Part shown: positions 33,409-46,100 of the stretch, piece by piece
Position numbering within the stretch: the stretch's first letter is position 1
Layout: every line of letters starts with the position of its first letter
NCBI GenBank assembly: GCA_022578605.1
Contig: MU394157.1
Location: forward strand, 1-64,000
Direction: 5' to 3'
Length of the DNA stretch: 64,000 bases
DNA from: Camillea tinctor
Lineage: Eukaryota > Ascomycota > Sordariomycetes > Xylariales > Xylariaceae
Position numbers and translations under genes: made by a program
The notes under the pieces: generated by a model
What the model saw: only the letters and a program-made list of their open reading frames with translations
What the model was told of the DNA's origin: nothing
The model's database searches: none

Positions 33409-36188
33409 ATTGAGTAACCTGTAAAAGACGAGGGGTTAGATTCAGTTTATCTTCGATATGAAGAATAAACTGGGATTTACAGAAAGTTTTATTTATATGT
33501 ACCAAAATCATTCTCAAAGAATACGATAAATCAAGCCAAGTATATTCTATATCTATAAAAGTATCCTATGCCTATGCTTCTACTTCCTGCGCGTAACCCT
33601 ACCACTGGTGATCTGATTGCATGGCATGTACATGATAATCTCGGTCCAATGATTATCTAGGTATCTGTTAACTTTCTAGACAACTAACTTGGTATATTAG
33701 TATGATTTCATCTGAATCTGAAGCCGTAATAAACAGTCTATTCAACAACTATTCAACTACCGATAGGGCTTGGCTAAACGGAACGGCCCCAGGCGCCACA
33801 TGTGACGCGGCCTATGCCCAATGCACGCCATATTCCCCTTTCTTGATACGAAAAGTCAACCCGACGTACATGCCATGTAGGGTTCATAAGGCAAGAAGGT
33901 AGGTCGCATTTATATTCGTAAGTCATCGTACAAGTGATTCTTTTTCGTATTCCTATTAAACCAGTCGTTTTTCTAGTGTAGGGCAGCTCTTGAATAGTCA
34001 AAGCAAAAATCCCGGATCTGTTAAGTCTAGTCACCATCTACACATACTAGCCAGATACCTATGAATATTATTTATCTAAAACAGGACCGTAAGGTAACCT
34101 CATCCATTCGAGAGCTCCGAGTTTGGTCTGTTACCCTCCATGTCCAAACTACAACGAGGCACCTTCTAGCAACTTTCTTGTGTCCTATAATACATCTATA
34201 TTCCACTCGGCAAACCCCATCGGTGTTGATTTCACAGTTTAGGAAAATAATAGTTGCAACCCGACGTATTACAACGGAACAAGCATTGCTGGGTCATGAC
34301 ACTGGTGACATATTCTATCGGGGCATACCCCCTTACCTGGGCAATGTAACAGCAGTAAGTTACGTGCGGGGGGCGGCCATGAGATTCGTGAGGATATAGG
34401 GAAATGGTGTCGTTATCAGGAAGTTCGGTACTGGTTCCTCTTTTTATCTAGGTGAACGCCCTCGAACGATCCTACATTGGGTCAAATTACGCCTCCCTCC
34501 TTTCGATCAAAGACAAGTATGATCCTGATGTCTTATAATGGTAGATGCTGATAGTGTGTGAGTAGCGAAGCTTGGACTTAGATGCATTAAGGGTCATTAT
34601 GTTTCTCCCTAACACGGAGTTCCACACAATTCACTTCATGATATTATAGGTATTTAATTTTGAACTCATTTAGGGCGTTGATTTGCATATTCAACACTAA
34701 ATGGTTAAGTGCCCATCTATAGGTGGTGTGATGTTAGATAGAAATAAAACCGGCTTCGGGCCTCATACTGAGGTTAAAGATATGTATATAATTTCGCATC
34801 GCCAAGGCGTATTATACATCCAATCGGGCTATTACGCTTCTCTGTCCCTATTCCTTTATGATACCCCCCATGTGACATCGGAGATCTATCCGTAATTTAA
34901 GTAAGGAACACAATCTCATACCTTCTTACATTGATGTATCTATATGCATAAGCCAAATCAATGTCCGACTTGATTGGGATTTTGTCGAACAAGGGGACGT
35001 GCGGTGATACTCGGACCTTTTACTGTTTTCTCAAATCTCTCTGTGAATACATGATAACGGCTTCGTATAACCTATACGAAAATTTATCATATCATAACTG
35101 TCCTTACAGAGCTGAAAGCAAAATGGCAGTGCTTTTGCCGAATCTGTTGTCATTGGCGAACCACGTTAATAGCGTAGTGACAAGCTTAACAATTATATTT
35201 AAGCCAAGTTAAATTCAAGTGTTGGTTCAGGAAGCCATGGAATCTTGAAATTAAATAGTGTTAGCCTTCAATTGTTAGTCTATAAACTAGAACTCCCATG
35301 TGTATATACCTAGCAACCTTATGGGGGTTTTTATTATTATTTTATTATTTGATGGGGTTGAAACCAGACTCGGTAAAGAATATCCATGTACCGAAACAGA
35401 ACGAGGTAAACTATTTATATAATGCGCTAAATTGAAATTGGAATGATTCTATTCCCCGGAATTCGCCTGCCACCAGTCAAGATCTAAGCAGATTTTTTTT
35501 CTACCTGAATAGAATTATAAATTATAGATTCTCAGGTATGGACTTCGAGAGCGGAAGTGCTTGATTCATGCAGACGGTCTCAACTAGTCAAGTAGCTGAG
35601 AATAGGATTCTTTCATATACCGCCAAGACAGCGCAGCTTTTCACGCCGTCTTTGCTCAAGACTATATCTTCCCTCCCCACATCTAAAAGAGGCAAGGGTT
35701 ATTGGGTTTGATTGGCTGTCGTTTTTTCGTATAGAACCTTAACCTCCATAGCGTCGATCATCTGTAGATGGCCTTGTAAGTCCCGAGTTTGATACCTCGC
35801 CTGCTCGCGCGGTCTGCTCCTATCATGGTTTAGTATTTTTCGCATTCGATACGAAAAAGAATGATGATGTCCCTGACTCTCTTTTCTCTCCCAATCCTAG
35901 GGGGCAACAGCTAAGCCACCTGCATAATTATCATGACTGAAAGGGTATATTGACTAAACTTGGAACAGTATAGCTGTCGAAGCCCGAGTCGTTCGATACA
36001 TACTTTCAAATGTCAACGCGAAATCGGCATTTTTTACTTGCTAGGTATTGTCGTTCTCGTCACACCTTTGGTATCCTTAGTATCATCGCACTTGGCCACC
36101 TAGAGCATCAACAGAAACTATCACGACAACAACATCATCAATAACAATAATTACATTGAGAATATTAACATCACGATAGACGCCAATC
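33409..36188. other. Gene-poor spacer with a dead FAD-oxidase relic
   Basis: AT-rich, 2.8 kb. It holds the FAD-oxidase pseudogene at 34129-34538, listed separately. An 8-bp-arm inverted repeat TTCGTATA-ACC-TATACGAA occurs at 35062-35080. A 66-codon frame at 33702-33902 may be another relic but has no recognisable match. The remainder shows no gene. Confidence 0.4.
34129..34538 (+). pseudogene. Relic of a BBE-type FAD oxidase (isoamyl-alcohol-oxidase-like)
   Basis: Fragments of one protein are readable in shifting plus-strand frames. At 34129-34284 the sequence reads CYPPCPNYNEA, then SYNTSIFHSANPIGVDFTV, then an in-frame TAG (34240-34242) where relatives have Trp, then NNSCNPTYYNGTS. Near 34315-34365, SIGAYP and PYLGNVTAVSYV lie in different frames. 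At about 34430-34450 GSSFYLGE appears, and at 34453-34538 NALERSYIGSNYASLLSIKDKYDPDVL ends at TAA in another frame. These match the N-terminal and C-terminal (BBE) blocks of isoamyl-alcohol-oxidase-type enzymes, normally near 570 residues. The FAD-binding core is missing. Several frameshifts, a large deletion and a Trp-to-stop change show it is dead; the stop is consistent with RIP-like C-to-T mutation. Confidence 0.7.
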
Positions 36189-36728
36189 ATGCCGATACCG
36201 TTGACCGACCAATACTGGGTCAAGAGTGGCCTTACTGGCCTTGTGCCTCGTGCTGTCCTTCGCACGCTCCAATTCATCGGTGCCATTGTTGTCATGGTAC
36301 TATACGGCCTCGACCTGAAAAACACAACAAATAAGGGACTCGTAGCAGATTCAATGTGGATATATTCCATGTTCGCAGCTGGAGTCTCCCTTATAGTCTG
36401 TCTATGCCATTTATTCTTTACCGTCACGTCATTTGGCTGGAACTTGTTGGACTGGGTCGTCTTCATATTCTGGGTGGCCGAGTTTGGTGTCTTTGGCTCC
36501 ATCTATATCGGTTCGACACCGACGCCCCCCGAAGCATCGTATTCAGATCGCAGCAGGATGGTTGCTGCCGTGTGGATAGATATGATAAATATGATCTTAT
36601 GGTTTGCAAGTGCTTTGGTAGGCGTCTTGCTGTGTTGCGCGAGGCGACATACACGGAAACAATTACAGGCAGAAGAGGGCTTGAAGATGATGAGTGTCAA
36701 CAGAGGACATACTGCGAGCAGCCAATAA
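36189..36728 (+). CDS. MARVEL-domain-like four-helix membrane protein
   Basis: A single exon of 179 residues. Four hydrophobic helices are visible at about residues 25-42, 54-78, 82-106 and 125-148. The second to fourth resemble fungal MARVEL proteins, with MWIYSMFAAGVSL and WNLLDWVVFIFWVAEFGVFG. A basic cytoplasmic tail (CCARRHTRKQLQ...) ends the protein. MARVEL proteins organise membrane apposition and vesicle or eisosome-type domains; a specific role cannot be assigned. It lies 510 bp upstream of the glycosyltransferase on the same strand, with no sign of co-regulation beyond proximity. Confidence 0.7.
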   Translation: MPIPLTDQYWVKSGLTGLVPRAVLRTLQFIGAIVVMVLYGLDLKNTTNKGLVADSMWIYSMFAAGVSLIVCLCHLFFTVTSFGWNLLDWVVFIFWVAEFGVFGSIYIGSTPTPPEASYSDRSRMVAAVWIDMINMILWFASALVGVLLCCARRHTRKQLQAEEGLKMMSVNRGHTASSQ

Positions 36729-37237
36729 CGAATCCCATAATCTTCAAAGGATGAGAAGTTTATATTAAAAGGCGATTTAGATGTATTGACGGGATTTACG
36801 CATTTCTTTTGGTAGACATTGGATAGGTGATAGTGTCGTCATGAAATTGAATAAATGTTATGATTTCTTGGTAATGACAGTCTATTATTGTTACAACGAC
36901 AATAGTTTGACACGGCGAACATATAGATAAGAAAGACACATTACAAATGTCATCGTCATGCCTTTGGTATCTTGATCCAATACACCTAAAATTCGTAAAC
37001 TAGTATGCGAGAATTCTCAGACCGGCATGTGGGCAAGGAGAGGCTTTGCCATCGTTCTGCATTCTCCGTTTCCCCTTGTCAGTGGGGGTACCTTACCACT
37101 TTTCCTGACAGGGTGGTTACATGTAGCCTAGGGTCAGTCTAAAAAGAGAACAAAAGGGAACTATTATAACCTTCTTCCCATCCCGCATCGAGTCTATTAC
37201 TCTCAACTCTTTTTAGACCTCTCGGGCTGTGGATCCC
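36729..37237. other. Intergenic spacer / glycosyltransferase promoter
   Basis: About 510 bases, AT-rich at the left and mixed near the start of the next gene. No gene or clear element is seen apart from the expected promoter. Confidence 0.4.
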
Positions 37238-40138
37238 ATGGAAAAGGAAACACTCTCCTCCACCGTTACAGCGTGCTCTGACACGGCGACTGATGACTTG
37301 GATCTTGTCATCGGTAACAATGCTAGTGCTGAGGTTAAAGGTATGCCCATCTAGCCGGCCCTATACACTGTCTTTATTTACTAATACGTAAGGTACACGG
37401 TATCAGATGACGGTCGTGTGGATATCGAGATCTCTACGGACCTCTCCCGCCGTATCACCAAAATTCTCGATACTGGGGGAATCGAAGTACCTGAAATCGC
37501 ATCCCCAGCTTACCGGTGGACGGAAAAATGGACGGTACCACTGAACATCCTTATACAAGTAATTGGCAGCCGCGGTGATATACAACCCTTCGTAGCCCTC
37601 GGAAACGAGCTCCAGCAGCACGGCCACCGCGTCAGACTAGCTACACACAATATCTTCGCTGACTTCGTCCGCTCTTCCGGCCTCGAATTCTTCCCCGTCG
37701 GCGGTGACCCGTCTGAGTTGATGGCATATATGGTCAAGAATCCAGGTCTTATCCCGAGCATCGAGAGTATCCGCTCTGGCGACATCCAAAGCAAGCGGCG
37801 CATGGTGTCTACAATGCTCGATGGCTTCTGGAGCTCGTGTATTCAGCCAGATCAGACAACAGGTCGGCCATTCGTCGCCGAAGCTATCATTGCAAATCCG
37901 CCAAGCTTCGCGCACATACATTGCGCACAGGCGCTAGGCATACCTCTTCACATGATGTTCACGATGCCGTGGACCAGCACGACTGCCTTTCGTCACCCTT
38001 TGGCTAACCTCAAGTTCTCCGGAAATAGCAAGGAGCAAGACACGGCGAATTTTCTCTCGTACGGTATTGTCGAGTTTATGACATGGCAGGGGTGTGTGTC
38101 TCTTTTTCTTTCTTTCCCTGGGAGGGACTATTCTCACCATGAAAACGTCCCCACTGGTGTTAGAATTAACATAAACACAGGCTCGGGGATCTTGTTAATC
38201 AGTGGAGAGAGAAGGTGTTAGGCCTTGAACCTGTGCACCTCACGGATGCGCCCAGCTTGCTGAAACAACTAGAAGTCCCCTTCACGTACTGCTGGTCGCC
38301 AAGTTTGATTCCAAAACCAAAGGACTGGGGATCCAATATAGGCAAGTCAGCAGACTAACAAAGATATACCAGCATTCTAACTCTTCTCCGAGAACAGACG
38401 TCTGTGGGTTCTTCTTCCGCGACCCCCCAGCGTACACGCCGCCGAGTGACCTCGAGAAGTTCCTCAAGGCCGGAAGCAGCACACCAATCTATATTGGTTT
38501 CGGAAGTATCGTAGTCGGGGATCCTGACCGGCTAATGACAATGGTGATAAAGGCCGTCAAGACGCTAGGTGTACGTGCGATCATATCAAAAGGGTGGAGC
38601 AAGCTCACAGCCGCCGAAAATGACCCCAACATCTTTTTCATCGGCGACTGCCCCCACGAGTGGCTCTTCCAACACGTATCTGTTGTGGTACATCACGGTG
38701 GTGCCGGGACGACAGCTTGTGGCTTGCGGTACGCAAAGCCCACAGTGATCATTCCCTTCTTTGGAGAGTAAGTAAAAAAGTCTTTGCCTTCCTCCCCCTT
38801 ACCCCTATTTCATGTAGGCAATATAGCTTACGCTCCACCAGCCAGCCATTCTGGGGTGAGATGGTCGCGCAGTCCGGTGCCGGACCCAAGCCGATCCCCT
38901 ATTCAGAGCTCACGTCCCGGAACCTAGCTGAGGGCATATCGTATGCACTGGACGCACACACAAGCGGGTGCGCCGAGTGGATCGCGGAGAAGCTGCAAGC
39001 CGAATCGGGCGTAAAGGCAGCCGTAGGACATTTCCACTCGAATCTGCCGCTCAACTCGCTCCGGTGCGACCTCAACCCATCGGAACCGGCAGCCTGGTCC
39101 TACAAGGGCGCCCATCAGACGGTGAGGCTGTCGAAGCGAACGGAGCGGATCCTGACGCGGGAGAAGAAGCTCGATCCCAAAAAGCTCAAGCTGTGAGACT
39201 CCCTACTACGTTCCTACATTTTGACCCCCTCCCTCACTCCCCTTATTCTTTTCTCGTTTCTTTTTTCTTGGAGATTAATTACCTTTCCCGCCAGACACCA
39301 ATCAAACCCGGTCAACATCGACAGTCACCGCTGGGACCCCTTCACAGCCGTCGGCTCCGCGTCCCTCGCAACCGCAGCGTCCATGGCCGACGCCGCCGCG
39401 GGGATCATCATGCGGCCCTACGAGACGGTCAAGAAGAGCCAGACCGCGCCTCCCACCACGTCCGCCCCCACCGCGGGCCCGTCATCCTCCTCCTCCGTAG
39501 CATCCTCATCATCGGACCCTACCTCCAACCACCGCAGAGGAGAGGTAGAAAAGCCGGGGAGCCGCCACACCGCCCGCGCCGCGGCCAGCGCCTCGGCGCA
39601 CAGCCTCGGCAGGCTGGTCACCGCGTCCGCGAAGGGGATCCTCGTCGACGTGCCGGTGGCGGCGGCGGACGGGCTGCGGGCCGTGCCGCGGCTGTACGGG
39701 GAGAGCGTGCGCGCGCGGCCCGCGGTGACGGGGTTCCGCGCAGGGGCCGCGGTGGCGGGGCGGCAGCTGGGGCATAGCCTGTACGGCGCGGCGACGGACT
39801 TGGCGGTGTACACGTACCGGGGGAAGCGGGAGGCCGGGGCGGTAGGCGTGGCGCGGGGGTTGGGGAAGGGGCTTGCGAGCCTGGTGGCGAACACGGCGGC
39901 GGGGGCGGTGGGACTGATAGCGTATCCGGCGCAGGGCGCGTATCGGAGTATCAGGGGGGCGGTGGTCACGGAGACCGTGGAGAAGGTGGCAAGGGCGGTG
40001 AGGGAGGAGGGAGAGTGGTTGGTTAGGGAGATGGAGGCGCAACATACGGTGGAGGAGCAGGAGGAAGATACGAGAGTATTAGTTGCGGACTTTGAGACGT
40101 TTAGGAATGCGAAAGGAAAAGGGGTTCGGTATCGGTAA
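37238..40138 (+). CDS. UDP-glycosyltransferase, sterol 3-beta-glucosyltransferase-like, with long C-terminal extension
   Basis: Six exons are predicted: 37238-37340, 37407-38091, 38181-38341, 38398-38767, 38842-39192 and 39295-40138, giving 837 residues. The third intron (38342-38397) has a GC donor (G|GCAAGT). The GT1/GT-B N-lobe starts near residue 95 with GSRGDIQPFVALGNELQQHGHRV. The donor-sugar region is [31 protein letters not shown] around residues 415-450. The fold and motifs match Atg26/Ugt51-type sterol glucosyltransferases, but no GRAM or PH domain precedes it. The last exon adds about 280 residues with G/A-rich helical repeats (GLGKGLASLVANTAAGAVG), as in related fungal transferases with a Vps13/Atg2-C-like tail. 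It probably glucosylates a sterol or other lipid at membranes. The last exon is very GC-rich compared with its surroundings. Confidence 0.83.
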
Positions 40139-43100
40139 GGGGGGGAAAGGGGGGCAAGGGTTGGAGAGAAGGGGTGATGAACGTTGGTTTTGGTTCGGAT
40201 GTAAAAGGTAAACTGGAAGAGGCCTACATTGTTACGGTTTCGTTGTTTCTTTTTGGTAGTCATTAGGCTTTGACGCATTGCTTTTTATAATCTTTCACAT
40301 AGTAGTGAGCGTATTCTATAGGGCTTTCTGATATTTATATAGAATTATTTAATGCTATCATGTTATCTTTTCTAATATCTATGTTGATTTTCTTTCCTCA
40401 AAAACCCAAGCTTTTGCATAACCTTCTCTGATGTTCTCTAAGATGCAGGGCTGTTAATAGATGAAAGGAGCCGCGTGAAGAATGTAAGATCCAGGTTGCA
40501 GTAGGTAACTAGGGAAAATATTCACAAATATACCGGCCATCGTGGACGATATTAGCCTCCACTTTCCTATATTCGATAGCCTAATATAGATCCTGAGGCA
40601 GTTGAAAGATAGGACTTCGGAGACTAGATACGCTCGCCTGAATGGAGGTTCGACTCGGTACAAAAAAATCAATGTACATCTATATATACACGCTATACGA
40701 AAAAAAAGGGGGGAGGGGAGGGGGGTTCACCAGGCGAGTAGTATAACCTACGGGAGTTATGGAATGTCTTTCGATTAATCTCAATACCAAAAGCTTGACC
40801 ATGGTTGCCGGGAGATGCCTACATGATTGTACGTTTACAGACAATATTTCTTAGAGTCGAATACTATTACAGTTGTGAAATGATGTAGGCAGCCAGGTGA
40901 GACCGGACTCACTGTAGAAATGTATAATTTCTGAACTCGAGCTGTGAAGCCCCTTATGCAGACTGATATGTAAATATCAACGACACATAGCTGATTCCCC
41001 TAGGGATACGCGTATGGGGCGTCGTGAGAGCCCTATGCTCTATTGCGTGTCTGAATAAAATCGGATATCCTTCTCAATGATCAGCTCCCTCGCGTTGTAG
41101 AGCGTCAGGAGTCAAAGCTGGTGTGTAACTAGAGAACGTTATAAGCACTACGAACCCACTCACATTGAGTACTATTCATAGCACACTTCCCCATTATGCT
41201 GGCATGTCCAATCAGGACTGCAGGCATTAGTCCCCAAACCAACCTACTTGCGGTCGTGACCTCTCCGCGATCCTGGTCATGAAGCTCACTGGTTGGATCG
41301 GCGAACTTGGTGTACACTAAGTAAGTATTTGGGTCCACGAGGCGGTGATCTAAAGGCTTTGAACTCTAGTGAACAGCCCAATCCGTGGGGAAAATATCCT
41401 ACAAATTCTCACGGAATAATATTTTCTTTAGATTCTCATACTTAGGTATAACATAGAGGGAATGGCTTTACTTTACCGTAGCCCTCCTTCAGCCCACTAG
41501 TGTCAGAATAGAAATCAAGAGAGCAAGAGACCAAGAGTGGAAGAAGATCTCGTGATCATCGTCCTTCCCCTCCTCATCTTTGTCCCCACAACTACCTCGA
41601 GTTCCCTCCCCAGAGTCAGCTGGCCATGTTTCTCCTGCTCATTGGGTACGCGTGGCATTCGATCTGCAATCCTCGAATTTTTTTTATGGGGGGTGGGTTT
41701 GGTTAGTGGACGAGTGTGGTCTTGGGTTAAGCATAAGTTATACAGACCGTGTGGGGAGTTTCTCCCTCAAGACCCCGATTCCGGGAACGGGAGGGGGAAT
41801 ACTTAAGAATGGGGAGTTGGGTTTAAAAGATGGGAAAGGTACGGCGCAATTTGGGCATGTGACGCCAAGGTCAGACCCCATATTGTTATCCATAAACAAG
41901 TGTGAGTCTGCGTGGGGGAGTACGTGATGTCTGTCGAGCTAGCTGGCTGTACTGCGGCCCGCAACATGAACAGTGCAGTTGATGAGCTCATGTGACTGCG
42001 ATTAGCTGTTGTGTCATCGCTAGCCATTCGTGTACCAAGTGCATGACGAGGACTATCTATTTGTCCGGGTTGCTTGAATGTAAGCAGTATCCGGTGCCAA
42101 AATCCGACCAACTACTAGTCATTGCCAAAGAGGCTGTAGCTCACTCAAATGAGTCCTTTAAAGTCGGCGACTTGAGAAATCGGATTATGGGTAGGTAGTA
42201 AAGTAAACCATTGGAAGCAAGGTGAGAGACTGAACATAACCTCCATCGTAACATACCATGCATGAAAAGTGCGAAAGGTGCTATAAAGCGGTCAGTTGTG
42301 CAGAAAATATGACTCTCCTATATAAGACACTGCCTCCGGATCGATGGTGAGGAGCCGTGGTGACAATAGGTCCACCTGTATGATATCGAACGAATGAGTT
42401 GCTACGAAGATAGACTGGATCCCATCTGTAGGGCTAGACCAGCTATAAGCGTAACTTGTATGAATGATGTTCCCCGGCTCCATCTCATAGCCTTACTTGA
42501 CTTATTTTGAACCGTCCAATTTAGAAGCCAGAAGAAAGCGTGCCGATAGACTTCAACTCGTATGCACCACTTTATCATGCAGGCCAGCTCGAGTGGATCG
42601 GAATGATCACCGACTATGTTGTCTTGCTTTCGCAGCATGCCGAAGAATGGGTCCTGAATGAGACAGGCAGACAGGCGCAGAAAAAGCGTATATTTCAGCG
42701 TGGCGGTAAAACGTTTGTTCGCTCTCCATGTCGTCAGTCGACGATGATTATCCGGCACAGTAGATAGAAAATTTGCGAATCCGCAGTCAAGAAGCGCCTA
42801 TCTAAACGGCGGCTCCCGAGAGGAAGACGCAACAAAACGGGGCATGTGTCTGGCGGGGGGACTCGATCAAATCGCATCGCATAAACGTGCCCAGACGCAA
42901 ATCAGACATTACCACCCACGAACATATGCGTTCAAGCAAGGTAAGTATGTAAGTGGGTAAAGTAGTTGTAGAGGAGGGTTGCGGGTGTGCCTAGTATCGC
43001 TCGATGCATGTAGGTAGGTAGTACTGTAAGCATCATAATTATGGTTCAGATTTTTGATGCTGGTGGAGAAAACCATGCTTATGTTCACCCCTAAAGGCAG

Positions 43101-46100
43101 AGCGGAAAGAAAAATAGTTATCAAGTAGTAGGTGGCTGTGGTATGCAGCCCCTATTGTCTGCTTCCTGTCTGAGGGATGGCGATAGTTAGAAAGTCAATG
43201 CTAATATGGCCAACCTCGAGATGAGCGTCGTTGGCTAGCACCGATGTTAAATCTCCCGAAGTATGCGCTCTCACCGGCAGTGAGAATTGTTCGAGACGAT
43301 GTATGAGCACAGGGTGTATGGATGCCAGAGTTGAAGCACCGCAAGATTCAGAGGGCGAGCTGCATAGGTTCTGTCCGATAAGCACTACCCAGATGCCGTC
43401 ATCAGAGGAAAGGACTCGAGGCAATGAGGGAACGGTCCAGCTCTGCTCCAAGTTCTCTCCAGAACTCACTCTCGACTAAGGTGTTCATTTGACAAAAATC
43501 GAAAATGCCATGCGGGCTGCCCTGTTGATACCAATAACAATAAGTAAATAGCAGAGGAGCTCAGGGTACGCTGGAAAGTTCGACAATGAAAGCCCGCAGT
43601 GGAAAATAAGCCCGGAGATGGGCGTCGGGCGTTCGTAATAAATAAGGAGCGGTATTGCCCAAGAATACCAAATAATAAGGGGTTAAGTTGGAGAGACCCG
43701 GTACCCGAGTATGATGAATATTATGAGTTGAACCAGGGTATACCAGCGCAAACTCGTCGCACGCATCTATTCTACCCAGGATCAAACCCGACGGCTCACA
43801 GCTAAATGGCCAGAGCTTGTGGGGAAAGGCTTGGAGATGGAAGGATTGATTATTCCAGAACGTCGAGCACTAACGGGAGCTGTTCTTTTTCATACGGGCT
43901 AAGGAGGCATAGCTGCTGCCGGATACGCATGGTTCGGCTCGGTCCCTAACCGTACATATGGGTGGTGAAATACCTACTATAAGTATGTAATTTGCCTATG
44001 GAGTAAGCTGTTGTCTGGATATCTACCTATGTATCTATCTGCTTAAGATGGTTAGCACTAAGGCATGCTTTACACGGAATAACTCCCCAGAGCTAGCATA
44101 GGTATTAACGAAGTTCGCGAACCCCATCAAATCAAAAAACCCCCGTCCCCCTTTTTTTTATCCCCCTCGTTTTGCCTTTTCCGATCGAGAGCGCTTCTTT
44201 TATTTTTATTTTTAGAGAACCAGGTAATCCCTGGACACCATGGGGGGGAGATGACGAAATTTCCACTCGAAGGGAGGCTCACCGACCATGAACAAGCGTT
44301 TCCCGGCAAATGTGGCAGCAAAAGAAGGTGGTGTGTGTGTGTTCGGGGATGGCCTTGGCCTGTGTGCTGTGTATTGATTCCAGCTAGCCGGTTATGCTAG
44401 GTAAAGGGGGGGTACGCATGTATGGGGGGATCAGGACACGGACGTGTGTATAGGCTAAGTATATCGATCCATCTAGATGAATGGCGACGTCAGATTCGCA
44501 GAGAGGGGACCCGACAGAATCACAATCTACTACACTATATGAAACAGATAAAATGGAAGCATAGTCGATCTATCTATTATGTGACTTGCAGATGTCTTGG
44601 TTGTTTATCTACTGATAGGATACTCCGTAGATAGAATCATAATCATTATTCTACTCACATACCATACCCATTTCTTTCATGTTGGTGGGAATAGGTACAG
44701 ATCTAGCTTGTATTTGGTCACAAGGGCTTGGCAAGGAAAAGTAATGTAGTTGTACTCCGTAGTGTAGGGTAGACTAAACAGCAAGATGGAAATGGGTCTT
44801 GGGTCTTGAGGTTGGGTAGGTATTAAACTCTTGGACCATTTAGGTCTCGGCGATCCGTCCGTCCGATCTTTTTGCTGTCAGTTTACATATTCTGCCAGTC
44901 TTTCTTTTTCTTTTTTTTCTTTTTCGGTTTTATCTTGCTTCTGTCCTTGGGTTTGGTTTGGTTCTTCCCCCGAACCCTGGTATGTCTCTTCCACCCCATG
45001 AATTTTTGGTGTTTCAGCGATACCAATTCTGCAGATAGTTCATGTAAGGTTAGGTACATACCACTATACACACACATACATAATACATATACATGCACGT
45101 ACATTAGCTCAGGTAGATTCTCATGTTGGTCATTTCTCCACTACTAGGTTAATAATGTAGGGATCGTTTCATAGTTATAGCTGGGACTGGATTCTGCATA
45201 TAATCACGCACTTAGGGTAAACTTACAGACAAGGGGGTTTAGTATGTTGATAAATTAAAGATCGAAAAGAAGGGTGAAGGTACGAAAACGAAACGGAAAG
45301 AAAAGAGAATATATAATTCAATAAACCAAGAAAGGAAAAGAAAAAGAACCCCCCAAAAACATATCACACGATGGAGGGAAGAGGTGTGGATGGACCCTAA
45401 AATGTGAGATGAGATGTGCGTGTGACCCGGGTGCTTTGCAGATTATTGCGAAAGCAACCGAGAAAAGCGCAAGCGATTGACGAAGGATCACATAAAGTTA
45501 CGGAGTAGCGTAGATTTGATTTTTTTTTGAGATCACGTTGCTAACTTCAGCTTGTTCCAGTTCCAGTTCTGAGTGGGATGTTTGAATGTTCTATCAATAG
45601 TATAACCTACGTTACTAGGTTAAGAAGCGGTGTAAGTGACTTGGTTGGGTCGACACGGGTGCACGTCAATATGAGTCAATACCTAATCTAGATACAATGG
45701 GTTGACGGGTTTTATGTTATGTACGTAGTGTATGTTGTATAGAAACGCTTTGTTCTCTCCTTACCCCGTGTAATGTAAGGAGATCGTTCTCTCGTTTTGT
45801 TCTATACTTCCGAAGTGGGTTCTTGAATCAAATAGTTTCTTTTGATCCCGGGGGGCAGGTAGATTACCTATGTACTACCATATCGTATTGTATTATATCA
45901 AATGAAATTGAACTTTGGTCTATCAGTTAGGAGAGTATTTGAAGTTCGATTAATAGCAGACATGACTTACATTTGACTATTACAACCTACAATACATGGA
46001 CACGAGCCCAACACTATGTGCGACTATGCTGGTCCTGGGTTAGACATGATAGTATACAAGAGTATAAACCTAACTACTTCGGGGTATAACCCAGGTTGTA

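Noticed and set aside
35062..35080. Inverted pair TTCGTATA-ACC-TATACGAA, each arm containing the TCGTATA core of yeast Upc2 sites and resembling loxP arms
   Set aside because: By uniform odds about one such 8-bp inverted repeat is expected per 64 kb. TCGTATA itself occurs about as often as chance in the window, the spacer is not loxP-like, and the site is over 1 kb from any start codon.
39418..40278. Long minus-strand frames opposite the last glycosyltransferase exon
   Set aside because: They are shadows caused by the high GC content. The plus-strand frame has the family-like C-terminal tail and joins the upstream exons in phase.
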